Of a DNA stretch of 64,000 bases, positions 15,479 through 24,637 are shown one piece after another (position 1 is the stretch's first letter; every line of letters begins with the position of its first letter). The notes under the pieces are model-generated. The model did not search any database. It saw nothing but the letters and a program-made list of their open reading frames with translations, and had not been told where the DNA came from. The position numbers and the translations under genes are program-made. The DNA comes from Rheinheimera sediminis (GTDB lineage: Bacteria; Pseudomonadota; Gammaproteobacteria; Enterobacterales; Alteromonadaceae): positions 1-64,000 of the forward strand of contig NZ_RZUF01000021.1 in the NCBI RefSeq assembly GCF_004005375.1, read 5' to 3'.

Positions 15479-18400
15479 TTAATGAAAGTCTCTGGAGTAA
15501 CTTTTAAGCGAGCCAAGTAGTGGCGTCAGGTCGGTTAAACGCCCGGCAATAATATGAATTACGCCCTCTTTTTTCTCCAGAATACCATTGACCTTCAGTA
15601 GTCTAGATTTTAAATACGGCTGGCGCTGTGCCGAAGCTGTAGCCGACCAGACCACTAAATTACTAAAACCTGTACCATCTTCCAGCGTAATAAAAGTCAC
15701 ACCAGAAGCAGTGCCAGGGCTTTGCTTCGCTGTGACCAAACCTATTACAGTCACCACTGACTTATGGTTCAGTGCAGCAAGCTCTGCTGCCTGTGCAAAT
15801 TTCCCCAGCAGCCCTTGTTGCTTTAATAATTGAACAGGATGAGTGCGTAAACTCAGGCCTGTGCTTTGATAATCTTCCACCACTTCTGAGAGCTCAGAGG
15901 ACATCGGCAACTGGTACTGGGTTTGGTAAGGTTCGGCTGCTAATAATGGTAATTTATGTTGCTGATCCAGTAATTGCCAGCGGGCCTGATAACGTTGCCC
16001 TGACAGTTGTTGTAAGGCATTGGCACTGGCAAGGGCTGTTAAATCACCATCACTTAGGCCAGACTGCGCCACTTCAGCAAGTTGCTGATAACCACCCTCT
16101 GGCCTGTGTTTTAACAAAAGCAAAGCACCTTGCCGGCTTAATCCTTTTACCAACCTAAGGCCTAAACGAATTGCAAAGCCTGAGTTAGTTGTGGAGGGGG
16201 CAGCTAGCATTAAATGATCCCAATCGGACAGATTCACACAAATAGGCAACACTTCTACATTATGTATACGGGCATCCTGAATCAGCTGGCTGGGAGCATA
16301 AAACCCCATAGGCTGGCTATTGAGCAAAGCAACATAAAAAGCCACTGGGTAATAATGCTTTAAATAAGCCGAGACATAAGCCAAGACAGCAAAACTGGCT
16401 GAATGCGACTCAGGAAAACCATATTCACCAAAACCACAAATTTGCTGGTAAATACGTTCGGCAAAGTCTTGCTGATAGCCTCTGCTTAACATGCCGTTTA
16501 TCAGTTTTTGTTTAAACTGAATCAGCTCGCCGGTTTTTTTCCAACTGGCCATAGCGCGGCGCAGCTGATCGGCTTCACCACCACTGAAACCTGCGGCCAC
16601 CATTGCCAGTTTAATCACTTGCTCCTGAAAAATAGGCACACCTAAAGTGCGTTCCAGCACTTGTTGCACAGCAACTGAAGGATAAGACACTGCTTCTTCG
16701 CCATTGCGGCGTTTTAAGTAAGGATGCACCATATCGCCCTGAATAGGGCCTGGCCGCACTATAGCAATCTGGATCACTAAATCGTAATAGGTCTTGGGCT
16801 TAAGCCTTGGCAGCATCGACATCTGAGCCCGCGATTCAATCTGAAATAAGCCGACAGTATCGGCTTGCTGAATAGCTTTATAGACCGCAGGGTCGTCACC
16901 TGCTTTGGTTATGGCCGCTATGCTTAATTCCGTACTCTGGTAACGCCTGACCAAATCAAACGTCTTGCGAATTGCGCTTAGCATACCCAAAGCCAGCACA
17001 TCTACTTTTAATAGCTTTAATGATTCCAGATCATCTTTATCCCATTGGATCACAGTGCGATCGGCCATGGCTGCATTTTCCACTGGTACTAAGTCGTACA
17101 AAGGCCCTTGTGAAATTAAAAAACCACCTACATGCTGGGATAAATGCCGTGGCATGCCGACTAACTGCTGTACCAGTTGCACCAACTGCTGAGCTTTTTT
17201 TGATTCTGGGTCCAGCCCAAGTTGAATCAACTGACTGCTCCAGTGTTGATTTTTATCCCTTCTATGCAGGTTTTTTAAGAAAAACTCCACCTGATGCAGC
17301 TCAAACCCCAAAGCTTTACTGATATCGCGAAAGGCACTTTTAAAGCGATAACAAATCACAGTGGCAGCCAAGGCTGCGCGTTCACGGCCGTATTTCTGAT
17401 AAATATACTGGATCACTTCTTCACGGCGTTCATGCTCAAAATCTACATCTATATCAGGAGGTTCTGCCCGTTCTATGGAAATAAAGCGTTCGATTAAGAC
17501 CTGAATTTGGCGTGGGTCCACAGCAGTAATAGCCAGGCAATAACAGACCACTGAGTTCGCTGCTGAGCCACGGCCCTGGTACAAAATCTGTTGTTTTTGT
17601 GCAAACAGCACTAAATCGTGAATAGTTAAAAAATAGTAGGGGTAGTTCAGTTGCTCTATTAAATTCAGCTCTTTGTTGATGGTTTGCTGAATATCTCTTG
17701 GTACGCCTTCAGGAAAACGTTGTTTCTCGCCGATTTTGACTAAATCACGTAAATGCTGCATGGCGGTTTTGCCTGCAGGCACCAGTTCAGCCGGGTACTG
17801 GTAACTTAATTCATCCAATGAAAAATGGCATAAGTCAGCCAGTTTTTGGCTGTTGTCCAAAAGCTCAGTTGGAAATAACTGCTGGAGTTTTTTAATAGGT
17901 CTTAAGCTTTGTTCAGCGTTACTTAATAGCTGCCGCGCCATAGCAGGCACGGTGTTACCAGCTTTAATAGCACTTAATGCATGCTGCAAAGGCAAACGAC
18001 TGGCCTGATGCATTAACACCTCACCTGTAGCGCAGCAGGGCAGTTGCAGTTGTTCTGCCAACTGCTGGCAATAAGGCAGATAAAACTGATCCTTACTTTG
18101 TAATTTGCGGCTGGCTCCAAGCCATAAGCGCTCAGCATGATGTTGCTGTAACCAATGGCCCCAGTACTGGTCGGTTTGCTGATCGCCACTGGGTAGCCAG
18201 AGGATCTGGCAATGCTGAACACGCTGAATATCCCATTCGGCCAGCTGATATTCACCTTTTTCGGCGCGGCGTCTGGCCTGGGTAATAATACGGCATAACT
18301 CGCTATAGGCTGTTTTGTCCGGGCAGAGCAATACCAGCCGTAACTGTGGGTTCAGTACCAGCAAGGATCCAATGATTAGTGTCAGCGGCAACTGTTTTTC

Positions 18401-18598
18401 TTTGATCTGATGGTGAGCACGTACTACGCCTGCCAGCGAGCATTCATCAGTAATAGCCAAGGCTTTATAGCCTAAAGCTGCGGCTTGCTGCACTAATTCA
18501 GCCGGACTGGAAGCCCCCTGCAGAAAAGAGAAATGACTCTGACAAAATAGCTCCGAATATCCTCTTCTTGCTTGAAGCTGCTGCTTTGTTGACTGCAT
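15479..18598 (-). CDS. dnaE2: Error-prone DNA polymerase DnaE2 (ImuC)
   Basis: 1039 residues, normal for DnaE2. An N-terminal PHP domain (FCQSHFSFLQGASSP start) is followed by the C-family palm with PPDIDVDFEHERR holding two catalytic Asp and VDVLALGMLSAI holding the third, the finger/beta-binding region, and a C-terminal OB fold (VVTVIGLVTAKQ, VTFITLEDGTG). DnaE2 performs lesion bypass and makes SOS mutations together with ImuB and ImuA; it has no proofreading partner here. It lies 119 bp after imuB, so it shares the upstream LexA-controlled promoter or has a weak one of its own. Confidence 0.95.
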   Translation of the reverse strand: MQSTKQQLQARRGYSELFCQSHFSFLQGASSPAELVQQAAALGYKALAITDECSLAGVVRAHHQIKEKQLPLTLIIGSLLVLNPQLRLVLLCPDKTAYSELCRIITQARRRAEKGEYQLAEWDIQRVQHCQILWLPSGDQQTDQYWGHWLQQHHAERLWLGASRKLQSKDQFYLPYCQQLAEQLQLPCCATGEVLMHQASRLPLQHALSAIKAGNTVPAMARQLLSNAEQSLRPIKKLQQLFPTELLDNSQKLADLCHFSLDELSYQYPAELVPAGKTAMQHLRDLVKIGEKQRFPEGVPRDIQQTINKELNLIEQLNYPYYFLTIHDLVLFAQKQQILYQGRGSAANSVVCYCLAITAVDPRQIQVLIERFISIERAEPPDIDVDFEHERREEVIQYIYQKYGRERAALAATVICYRFKSAFRDISKALGFELHQVEFFLKNLHRRDKNQHWSSQLIQLGLDPESKKAQQLVQLVQQLVGMPRHLSQHVGGFLISQGPLYDLVPVENAAMADRTVIQWDKDDLESLKLLKVDVLALGMLSAIRKTFDLVRRYQSTELSIAAITKAGDDPAVYKAIQQADTVGLFQIESRAQMSMLPRLKPKTYYDLVIQIAIVRPGPIQGDMVHPYLKRRNGEEAVSYPSVAVQQVLERTLGVPIFQEQVIKLAMVAAGFSGGEADQLRRAMASWKKTGELIQFKQKLINGMLSRGYQQDFAERIYQQICGFGEYGFPESHSASFAVLAYVSAYLKHYYPVAFYVALLNSQPMGFYAPSQLIQDARIHNVEVLPICVNLSDWDHLMLAAPSTTNSGFAIRLGLRLVKGLSRQGALLLLKHRPEGGYQQLAEVAQSGLSDGDLTALASANALQQLSGQRYQARWQLLDQQHKLPLLAAEPYQTQYQLPMSSELSEVVEDYQSTGLSLRTHPVQLLKQQGLLGKFAQAAELAALNHKSVVTVIGLVTAKQSPGTASGVTFITLEDGTGFSNLVVWSATASAQRQPYLKSRLLKVNGILEKKEGVIHIIAGRLTDLTPLLGSLKSYSRDFH

Positions 18599-18717
18599 TT
18601 ACTCGTCCCTATCACAGAGTAGCCCTATGCTCGTGGGGCCTAGTGCATTTGTCGCCGCGTCGTAACTCCAATTACTTTGCGGAGGGCAGTAGTTTTTAAT
18701 GGAGGCAGGGATTTTCA

Positions 18718-20265
18718 TCAGCTGAAATACCCCTGCAGGTAGAGCTGCTCTGGCTGCTGCAAATCACGGAATAACCACAACCATTGGCCTTGTGCATTTT
18801 GGCCAACATAATAATCACGATGCTGGCTCTGCTGTTGCCACCAGCCACTGCTTAAGCGTTCAGGGCCATACTGTAGTTTCAACTGCTGTTGTTGCTCTGC
18901 ATCCAAAGCCAAAGGTGGGTCCACTAAAAATGCGGGCCGCACCGCAGCTAAAGTACCGGCAATAGCGGCTTGTGGCTCTAAAGCAGACGCATAACTACTG
19001 GCCCGTTCTGGCAGCAGATCATTGAGCAAACAAGGGCTTGTTACCTGATCTTTCCCCAAACGAGCCTGCAGTAATGACAAGAGTTGCAGGGCTGAATACA
19101 ACTGCTCTTTGCCTGCACCTAAATGGCCTGTAAATAAGGTTTTGTACTGAGCGTAACGCGGCCCGGCACGTCCTAGTATTAGCTTCAGCTGGATCACAGG
19201 CTTATTCAGTTTTAAGCGCTCTAGCTGTAGTTCGCTAATCTTTAACCAGTCTTTAGTTTGGTATTCGCCCTGAGCTGAATGCAATTGCAGCTGTTGCTGC
19301 TGATCCTGGCGCTGCAGTAAGCAAAGTTCTAACTGGTAAGCCAGTTGATCCCGTTGTTGCAAGTACAGCTGCAACAAGCCAAACAAGTGCTGCAGTGGCC
19401 CAAGTAGCTGGTCGCTGCGCTCCATTTCGTACAGCAGCTCTAACTGCTGCTCAAACTGTTCTGCGGGTTGAATAAACTGCAGCAAAGCAGGTTTGGTTCC
19501 TGTCAGTTGCTGTAAATACTGCAGCATTTCAACACCAAAACGCCGCACCAGTTCCGCCTGTGGGATCTTCAATAGATCACCAAGCTGTGTCAGCCCAAGC
19601 CGCTGTAATTGTTCCTGTAGCTTGTCTGGTAATTGGGCATGTTGCAGTGGCAAGACGTTGAGTTGCTGCTGAATTTTATCGTTTTGCAACAGAAATTGAT
19701 CCCAGCCTTGTAGTGCCAGTAGACGCGCGACTAAGGGGTATTGAGCTGTGGCAAAATGATACTGATAACCAGTTTGTTGCAGTACTTGTTGTATTTGCTG
19801 CCAGAATTGCATAGCGCCACCATACAAGGCCAACATAGGGCTTAATTTCAGCACTAAAGCGGTATCCTGCTGCAAGGCTATATCAGCGCAGTATTGATAT
19901 AAAAGCTGGGCTAACTGCTCTAGTTGTTGCTGTTCTTGCACTGCCTGATGAGCCACCAGTTGCAGTTGATGGCACAAAGAGGCGGCTGAAGCTAATCCCA
20001 TACCCAAAGTTAAGCCCGCCTCTCTTGCTGCAGAGTTAAGTTGCAGCAACTGATGGTCAGCGCCTACTATCGCCAGAGGTGCTGTTAAATCAAGTAAAGT
20101 AGTGCTATGGCTCTTGCTTGATAAGGTATTTTTGGCTGTACTTTTTTGGTGGGCTACTGATTTGTGTTGTTCTGCGACCACTGAGCTCTGCTGTTGCAAT
20201 AACAGCTTATCCAGCTGCATTTGCGGGAAATATAAATACAACCAAAACTCTGTCCGATCAGGCAT
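18718..20265 (-). CDS. imuB: ImuB, catalytically inactive Y-family polymerase subunit
   Basis: 515 residues from the ATG at 20265 (GGAG upstream); the frame is open further but overlaps imuA. The Y-family N-terminal fold is seen in FWLYLYFPQMQLDKLL and PLAIVGADHQLLQLNSAARE, but the acidic catalytic residues of DinB/UmuC are absent, as known for ImuB. In other species ImuB bridges DnaE2 to the beta clamp and ImuA. The middle is unusually rich in Gln and Leu. Gap to imuA is 11 bp, so the genes are translationally close. Confidence 0.9.
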   Translation of the reverse strand: MPDRTEFWLYLYFPQMQLDKLLLQQQSSVVAEQHKSVAHQKSTAKNTLSSKSHSTTLLDLTAPLAIVGADHQLLQLNSAAREAGLTLGMGLASAASLCHQLQLVAHQAVQEQQQLEQLAQLLYQYCADIALQQDTALVLKLSPMLALYGGAMQFWQQIQQVLQQTGYQYHFATAQYPLVARLLALQGWDQFLLQNDKIQQQLNVLPLQHAQLPDKLQEQLQRLGLTQLGDLLKIPQAELVRRFGVEMLQYLQQLTGTKPALLQFIQPAEQFEQQLELLYEMERSDQLLGPLQHLFGLLQLYLQQRDQLAYQLELCLLQRQDQQQQLQLHSAQGEYQTKDWLKISELQLERLKLNKPVIQLKLILGRAGPRYAQYKTLFTGHLGAGKEQLYSALQLLSLLQARLGKDQVTSPCLLNDLLPERASSYASALEPQAAIAGTLAAVRPAFLVDPPLALDAEQQQQLKLQYGPERLSSGWWQQQSQHRDYYVGQNAQGQWLWLFRDLQQPEQLYLQGYFS

Positions 20266-20276
20266 AGCGAATCTCC

Positions 20277-20960
20277 TCAGCCAGCTCTGGACAAAGGCGG
20301 ATTTGAATAGTGCTTTTGCTGTAACTCCGGTTTGATAAACTGCGGATAAAGCTCTGCCCATGGCAACACTAGTTCTTGCTGTTGCCAGCCACCTTTGCGT
20401 TTCAGAATACGGATCTGTAAGCCACCTGCAGAGGGAGTCAGTTGTAAGCTTAAAGCCCAGGGTAAGAGTTGTTGCTCAGCCATTGCTGGACGGAAAAAAT
20501 ACAACTGGCTTTGGCCTTGTGCTGCCGCTAACTGCAAACGTTTGAGCTGGGTTAAATTTAAGCTGTTTTGCCAGAGCAGCACATCCATACAACTGCCACT
20601 TTTTAAGCAGAGTTCTGCTGCCCAGAGTGCGTCAGCAAAGCGGGGGGCATTGAGTTGCAATACCTGATGCAAAGGCCGCTTTTGTTGCAGCAGGTATTCA
20701 GCGCAGAGAGTGGCTGGTGGATTGATCCAGATTTGCAGCAGCTCAGCTCCGGATCCTTCCAACGCTTTTTGGATCAATTGCACTTCAGCACAAGCGCCAT
20801 GGCTTTGTAATTCAACAACGTTATGCTGTGGCCAGCCGCCACCCAGAAGCTTATCCAAAGCGGTAAAGCCTGTGCTTTGGCACTGTTCATAAGGCGCTTC
20901 GGTTTGACTGGCCTGCCAGATCAGTTGTCTGTTCTGTAGCTGTTGCAGCAGAGCATTCAT
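20277..20960 (-). CDS. imuA: ImuA, RecA/SulA-like mutasome subunit
   Basis: 227 residues from the ATG at 20960. The RecA-like start GFTALDKLLGGGWPQHNVVEL is clear, but the Walker A lysine region is replaced by QSHGACAEVQL, so ATP binding by the usual loop is doubtful; SulA-like ImuA proteins share this. ImuA works with ImuB and DnaE2 in damage-induced mutagenesis. The start is fixed by the LexA box immediately upstream: the longer frame to 21020 would put the operator inside the coding region. Confidence 0.88.
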   Translation of the reverse strand: MNALLQQLQNRQLIWQASQTEAPYEQCQSTGFTALDKLLGGGWPQHNVVELQSHGACAEVQLIQKALEGSGAELLQIWINPPATLCAEYLLQQKRPLHQVLQLNAPRFADALWAAELCLKSGSCMDVLLWQNSLNLTQLKRLQLAAAQGQSQLYFFRPAMAEQQLLPWALSLQLTPSAGGLQIRILKRKGGWQQQELVLPWAELYPQFIKPELQQKHYSNPPLSRAG

Positions 20961-20976
20961 GATTTCTATCTCAAAG

Positions 20977-20996
20977 TACTGTATATAAAAACAGTA
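20977..20996 (-). promoter_or_regulatory. LexA (SOS) box of the imuA-imuB-dnaE2 operon
   Basis: TACTGTATATAAAAACAGTA has the CTGT-N8-ACAG core and both flanking TA/TA pairs of the enterobacterial LexA consensus. It ends 16 bp before the imuA start codon, a position that would block transcription until LexA is cleaved. Confidence 0.93.
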
Positions 20997-21157
20997 TAAA
21001 AGATCTGTTTGGGATCGCAAGGGTAAAGTCAGGGTTTTCTGATCTTTTGCTTCTGGTCGATCAGGGCGTAAGAATTATGTTAATCTGCGCGACTTTTTCG
21101 CCCTGTATAGGTGATTTGCTTTGCATTAGGGCCGCTGATTTGATTTATGAGACTGAT

Positions 21158-22345
21158 ATGACTGAAACACAAAGCTTTACCGCGAAAACCTGGATTTTGA
21201 TCCTGAGTTTAGTGCTGATTGCTCTCACTTTAAGACCCTCCATGGCATCTATCGGGCCTTTATTGCCTTTGATGCAACCTGAATTACATCTGTCTTTTAC
21301 TCAGGCTTCGTTGCTGACCATGTTGCCTGTACTGGCTATGGGTTTAGGCATCTTTTTTGCGCATCAGCTGGCACTGTGGTTTGGCTCTTATCAGGTCGTT
21401 TTCTGGGCGTCTGTCGCTATAGCCGCAGCCACAGCACAGCGCTACTGGGCTGTTGGCGCTTTGGATCTAACCTTAAGTGCCATAGTGGCAGGTTTAGGTA
21501 TTGCCATGGTACAGGCTGTAGTGCCTGGTGTGATTAAACAAAAATTCACTACGAAAGCGCCTTTAGTGATGGGCTGGTATATATCCGCCATTATTGCCGG
21601 TGCGGCCTTAACTGCATCTTTAGCTGCATTTTGGGCTGACTGGGCACAAAGCTGGCGGGTGGCATTATCCGGTTGGGTGGTTTTATCTGTAGTGGCTCTG
21701 GTGTTGTGGTTTTCACAAAAAAACGCTATTCAAAATTTGCCTGTGGTGCAGTCGCAGCAAAAACCGCTGAGTTTTGCGAAATACAGCAGAGCCTGGACCT
21801 TAGCGCTGTTTTTTGGCTTGGTGACCTGCGCTTTTACCTGTGTGCTTGCCTGGTTGCCTGCTTATTATGTGGAGCAAGGTTGGAGTGAGCAAAAAAGTGG
21901 TTTGCTACTGGGCTTATTGCTTTGTATGGAAGTGCTGTCTGGTTTTATCAGCCCCTGGCTTGCCAGTCGTAAAGCCGACCGCCGTCCTGTGATGCTGGTT
22001 TTACTGGTGTTGATGGCCACAGGTTTTGCGGGTTTAGTGGCTGCTCCACAGCTGGGTTTGTTATGGGCCTCGTTATTGGGTTTAGGTATTGGTGGCTTAT
22101 TTCCTTTGTCTTTAATTGTGTCTATGGATCATCAGCATCAGCCTTCTTCAGCTGCTAGTCTGACTGCTTTTGTACAAGGTATAGGTTATACGCTGGCGGC
22201 TTTTTCACCTTTGATTGCTGGTTTTATTCGTGACTTTAGCCAAAGCTTTAGCATCAGCTGGTTGTTATTAGCCGCTATAGCAGTGCTTTTGATGGCAATG
22301 GCGACACGCTTTAATCCACAGCAGTACAGCGCAAAATTTCAATAG
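21158..22345 (+). CDS. MFS transporter, CynX/NimT family
   Basis: 395 residues from the ATG at 21158. Twelve hydrophobic helices are visible; the family opening LTLRPSMASIGPLLPLMQ (compare LRPxxxxxGP of CynX/NimT proteins) and the loop ASRKADRRPVML between helices 8 and 9 fit. Members move cyanate, nitroimidazole-like or other small organics; substrate unknown. Divergent from imuA. The frame extends 37 codons upstream without a ribosome site, so the shorter start is used. Followed after 20 bp by an EamA gene. Confidence 0.85.
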   Translation: MTETQSFTAKTWILILSLVLIALTLRPSMASIGPLLPLMQPELHLSFTQASLLTMLPVLAMGLGIFFAHQLALWFGSYQVVFWASVAIAAATAQRYWAVGALDLTLSAIVAGLGIAMVQAVVPGVIKQKFTTKAPLVMGWYISAIIAGAALTASLAAFWADWAQSWRVALSGWVVLSVVALVLWFSQKNAIQNLPVVQSQQKPLSFAKYSRAWTLALFFGLVTCAFTCVLAWLPAYYVEQGWSEQKSGLLLGLLLCMEVLSGFISPWLASRKADRRPVMLVLLVLMATGFAGLVAAPQLGLLWASLLGLGIGGLFPLSLIVSMDHQHQPSSAASLTAFVQGIGYTLAAFSPLIAGFIRDFSQSFSISWLLLAAIAVLLMAMATRFNPQQYSAKFQ

Positions 22346-22365
22346 GCTTTTTCAGGGAGTCGACC

Positions 22366-23247
22366 ATGCAAGCCAATCTGATGTTATTACTGGCCGCTGC
22401 GATTTGGGGTTTAGGTTTTGTCGCCCAGCGTTTGGGCATGGATCATTTAGGGCCTTATTCCTTTAACGGCTTGCGCTTTTTTATTGGTGCTTTGAGTTTA
22501 TTGCCTTTGATCTGCTGGTATAGGTATCAGGGCAAATTGCAAGATGTAGACTGGAAGCTACTGTTTTGGGCTGGTTTACCTGTTGGAATTCTGCTCTTTA
22601 TCGCAGCATCATTGCAGCAAGTTGGGCTCTTATACACTACGGCCGCCAATGCAGGTTTTATTACCGGGCTTTATATAGTGCTGGTGCCGCTTTTTGGGGT
22701 TTTCCTGAAACATCAAATCAGCGCTAATATTTGGCTCGGCTGTGTTATTGCTGTTTCTGGTTTGTATATATTGAGTGTGGGTGACAACTTTTCAGTAAAT
22801 TTCGGCGATCTATTGCAGTTGATAGGTGCATTGTTCTGGGCGGCGCATTTGCTGACTATCGACCATTACAGCAAAAAAGTCCCGCCAATTTTATTGGCTT
22901 GTCTGCAGTTTGTGGTCTGTGGAACGCTGAGCATGGTGGTGGCTTTTAGCATCGAAACGCCTACTGTGACTAATGCTTTATTGGCCTGGAAGTCGGTGCT
23001 CTATGCAGGTGTTGTCTCTGTGGGTATTGCTTACACTTTACAGGTGATGGCACAAAAACATGCCCATCCGGCTCATGCTGCCATTATCTTAAGTTTAGAA
23101 ACCGTATTTGCTGCTATAGGCGGTGTATGGCTGCTGGGCGAAGAGCTAAGCGGCAGGGCGTTGACAGGTTGCGGCCTGATGCTACTGGGTATGTTGGTTT
23201 CTCAGTTACCACTGCGCTGGTTACTGCGCTCCAAAGCTTTTACCTGA
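22366..23247 (+). CDS. EamA/DMT-superfamily transporter
   Basis: 293 residues, ten helices in two EamA repeats. The start ANLMLLLAAAIWGLGFVAQRLGM is typical of the subgroup, and the second repeat includes GALFWAAHLLTIDHYS and SVGIAYTLQVMAQKHA. It is distinct from the EamA protein at 7126. Twenty bases separate it from the MFS gene, with GGGAG before the ATG, so the two transporters likely share a transcript. Substrate unknown. Confidence 0.87.
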   Translation: MQANLMLLLAAAIWGLGFVAQRLGMDHLGPYSFNGLRFFIGALSLLPLICWYRYQGKLQDVDWKLLFWAGLPVGILLFIAASLQQVGLLYTTAANAGFITGLYIVLVPLFGVFLKHQISANIWLGCVIAVSGLYILSVGDNFSVNFGDLLQLIGALFWAAHLLTIDHYSKKVPPILLACLQFVVCGTLSMVVAFSIETPTVTNALLAWKSVLYAGVVSVGIAYTLQVMAQKHAHPAHAAIILSLETVFAAIGGVWLLGEELSGRALTGCGLMLLGMLVSQLPLRWLLRSKAFT

Positions 23248-23259
23248 ACTTTAGGTAGG

Positions 23260-23604
23260 TTAATACTGCAGTTTAAACAATAACTCAGCTAAATCGGGTT
23301 GCCACCAGAAGTCTTTGGCTACGCGGCCATTTCGCACTATTACTCCTTCTGCCAGTAGCAATTGTTGCTGCTCTAAAGCTTGAGGTGTACCAGCAGTAAA
23401 AGCCAACTGACCACCAGAGCGCATCACTCTGTACCAGGGCAGTTGCAGTTCATCTGGTGCTAACCCCAGAGTTTTACCCACTAAGCGAGCGCGGCCAGGT
23501 AAACCTGCCAAATCGGCAATCTGACCATAACTGGCAATTTTTCCGGCCGGAATTTGTAACACCGTTTGCCAGATCTTTTGTTGTTTAGAAGGGTGTTGTT
23601 GCAT
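23260..23604 (-). CDS. Alkyltransferase-like protein (ATL/YbaZ family)
   Basis: 114 residues of the MGMT DNA-binding fold: VLQIPAGKIASYGQIADLAG, then PGRARLVGKTLG holding the arginine finger. In the active-site position the methyltransferase PCHRV is replaced by PWYRV; ATL proteins have PWHRV. It therefore cannot accept alkyl groups and should flag O6-alkylguanine for nucleotide excision repair. The Tyr in place of His is a small departure from the usual ATL motif. Convergent with the EamA gene, 12 bp apart. Confidence 0.88.
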   Translation of the reverse strand: MQQHPSKQQKIWQTVLQIPAGKIASYGQIADLAGLPGRARLVGKTLGLAPDELQLPWYRVMRSGGQLAFTAGTPQALEQQQLLLAEGVIVRNGRVAKDFWWQPDLAELLFKLQY

Positions 23605-23687
23605 CAGATCACTACTTTAAAAACGCCGGCTGGCTGATATTTATCGGACAATGCTACAATGCGGCCGCCTTTTTTGCCGGAGTTTTT

Positions 23688-23873
23688 ATGTTTACCACTA
23701 TTGACGGTATTCGGCTGCGTATTCCCACCGAAGAACCTGTAGCACCAGAAAGCAGCGATTGTTGTGGCAGTGGCAGCTGTTGCCCTTGTGTCTGGGATTA
23801 TTACCGCGCCCAGCAAAAAGCCTGGCTAGGTCAAAAGGAACAAGAGCAAAAGCAGGAGCAAGAGCCAGAGTAA
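23688..23873 (+). CDS. Small oxidoreductase-like (PF09791-type) protein
   Basis: 61 residues. The core DCCGSGSCCPCVWDYYRAQ matches the oxidoreductase-like N-terminal domain, with its Cys-rich CCxSGCxxCVWDxY pattern. Such proteins are short in bacteria and of unknown role; the Cys cluster may bind metal. The tail is a low-complexity EQEQKQEQEPE run. GGAG lies 5-6 bases before the ATG. A longer minus-strand frame over the same bases lacks any such motif and is a shadow. Confidence 0.78.
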   Translation: MFTTIDGIRLRIPTEEPVAPESSDCCGSGSCCPCVWDYYRAQQKAWLGQKEQEQKQEQEPE

Positions 23874-23897
23874 GAGTCGGGGCAATGACTCTTACTC
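23868..23897 (+). terminator. Stem-loop at the end of the Cys-rich small protein gene
   Basis: GAGTAAGAGTC-GGGGCAAT-GACTCTTACTC is a perfect 11-bp stem with an 8-base loop; the stop codon of the small protein gene lies in its left arm. There is no T-run, so termination is likely but not certain. yccF converges from the other side. Confidence 0.6.
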
Positions 23898-23907
23898 CTC
23901 AATCAGC

Positions 23908-24318
23908 TTAATAGGCTTTGTTCACTACAGTGCGACCTATAGGTGCCAGGCTTAAAGTCGCCAGTTTTAAGTGAGCTAAACCAAATGGAATGCCGATGAT
24001 AGTAATAAAACACGCCACGGCATGAAACAAATGACCCAACGCCAGCCAGAAACCTGCAAAGACAAACCAAATCACATTACCAACAAAGCCTAAAGGGCCA
24101 GTGCCAATATCGGAAATACGGTTTAAGCGCTCGCGGTTGACGTGCTCGTTGCCAAAAGGCCAAAACGCCATTTCACCAATAACAAAACAAGCGCGGCCAA
24201 AGGGGATAAAGATAATACTGACGAAACAGAGCAAACCAATACACCACCAAGCCAGTCCCATTAAAAAGCCACCCATCACAAACCAGAAGATATTAAATAT
24301 CAGTCGTAAAGCACCCAT
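23908..24318 (-). CDS. yccF: YccF-family inner-membrane protein
   Basis: 136 residues made of two tandem YccF repeats: IFNIFWFVMGGFLMGLAWW...IPFGRACFVIGEMAFWPFG and VIWFVFAGFWLALGHLF...IPFGLAHLKLATLSLAPIG. The double layout and the IPFG motifs are the hallmark of YccF. Two helices per repeat are expected in the inner membrane. Function unknown in all species known to me. ATG at 24318 with AAGGAGAAAGACC upstream. Confidence 0.9.
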   Translation of the reverse strand: MGALRLIFNIFWFVMGGFLMGLAWWCIGLLCFVSIIFIPFGRACFVIGEMAFWPFGNEHVNRERLNRISDIGTGPLGFVGNVIWFVFAGFWLALGHLFHAVACFITIIGIPFGLAHLKLATLSLAPIGRTVVNKAY

Positions 24319-24423
24319 GGTCTTTCTCCTTTTTTCATCTATGCCAAAAGGGTTACAAGATTAGGGCCAGTTTTAATTGCTATATAAATCAGTTATCTAG
24401 TCTATATGCTTGAAGGCTGAACT

Positions 24424-24454
24424 GTGAAATTCACTATTTAATAGTGAATTTCAC
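24424..24454. promoter_or_regulatory. Double palindromic operator-like site upstream of the peptide permease
   Basis: Two 11-bp boxes, GTGAAATTCAC and GTGAATTTCAC, are each near-palindromic and together form a perfect 14-bp inverted repeat around TTA. Their centres are 20 bp apart, two helical turns, as expected for a cooperatively bound dimeric repressor. The 319-bp region between yccF and the permease holds no other feature I can see. A role as a terminator for an unseen transcript is less likely because no gene ends here. Confidence 0.55.
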
Positions 24455-24637
24455 TTTTGGCTTTGACCAAATTGCGCCACAGGAAAAGCTTGCCGCGATA
24501 AAGCGCAACGGTTTTAATAGTCTGGTTCCCCCCATAGTACCTGCTGTTTTTGCTTGGTTGGCCTGTTGTCGCTTTGCAACAGACTTTTGGGAGATATCAA
24601 TAAAAAAACAAAGAATGACAACAATAGCGGATCCCTT

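Noticed and set aside
23604-23816. 70-codon minus-strand frame over the Cys-rich small protein gene
   Set aside because: The plus-strand frame has the CCGSGSCCPCVWDYY motif and a ribosome site; the minus frame is its shadow.
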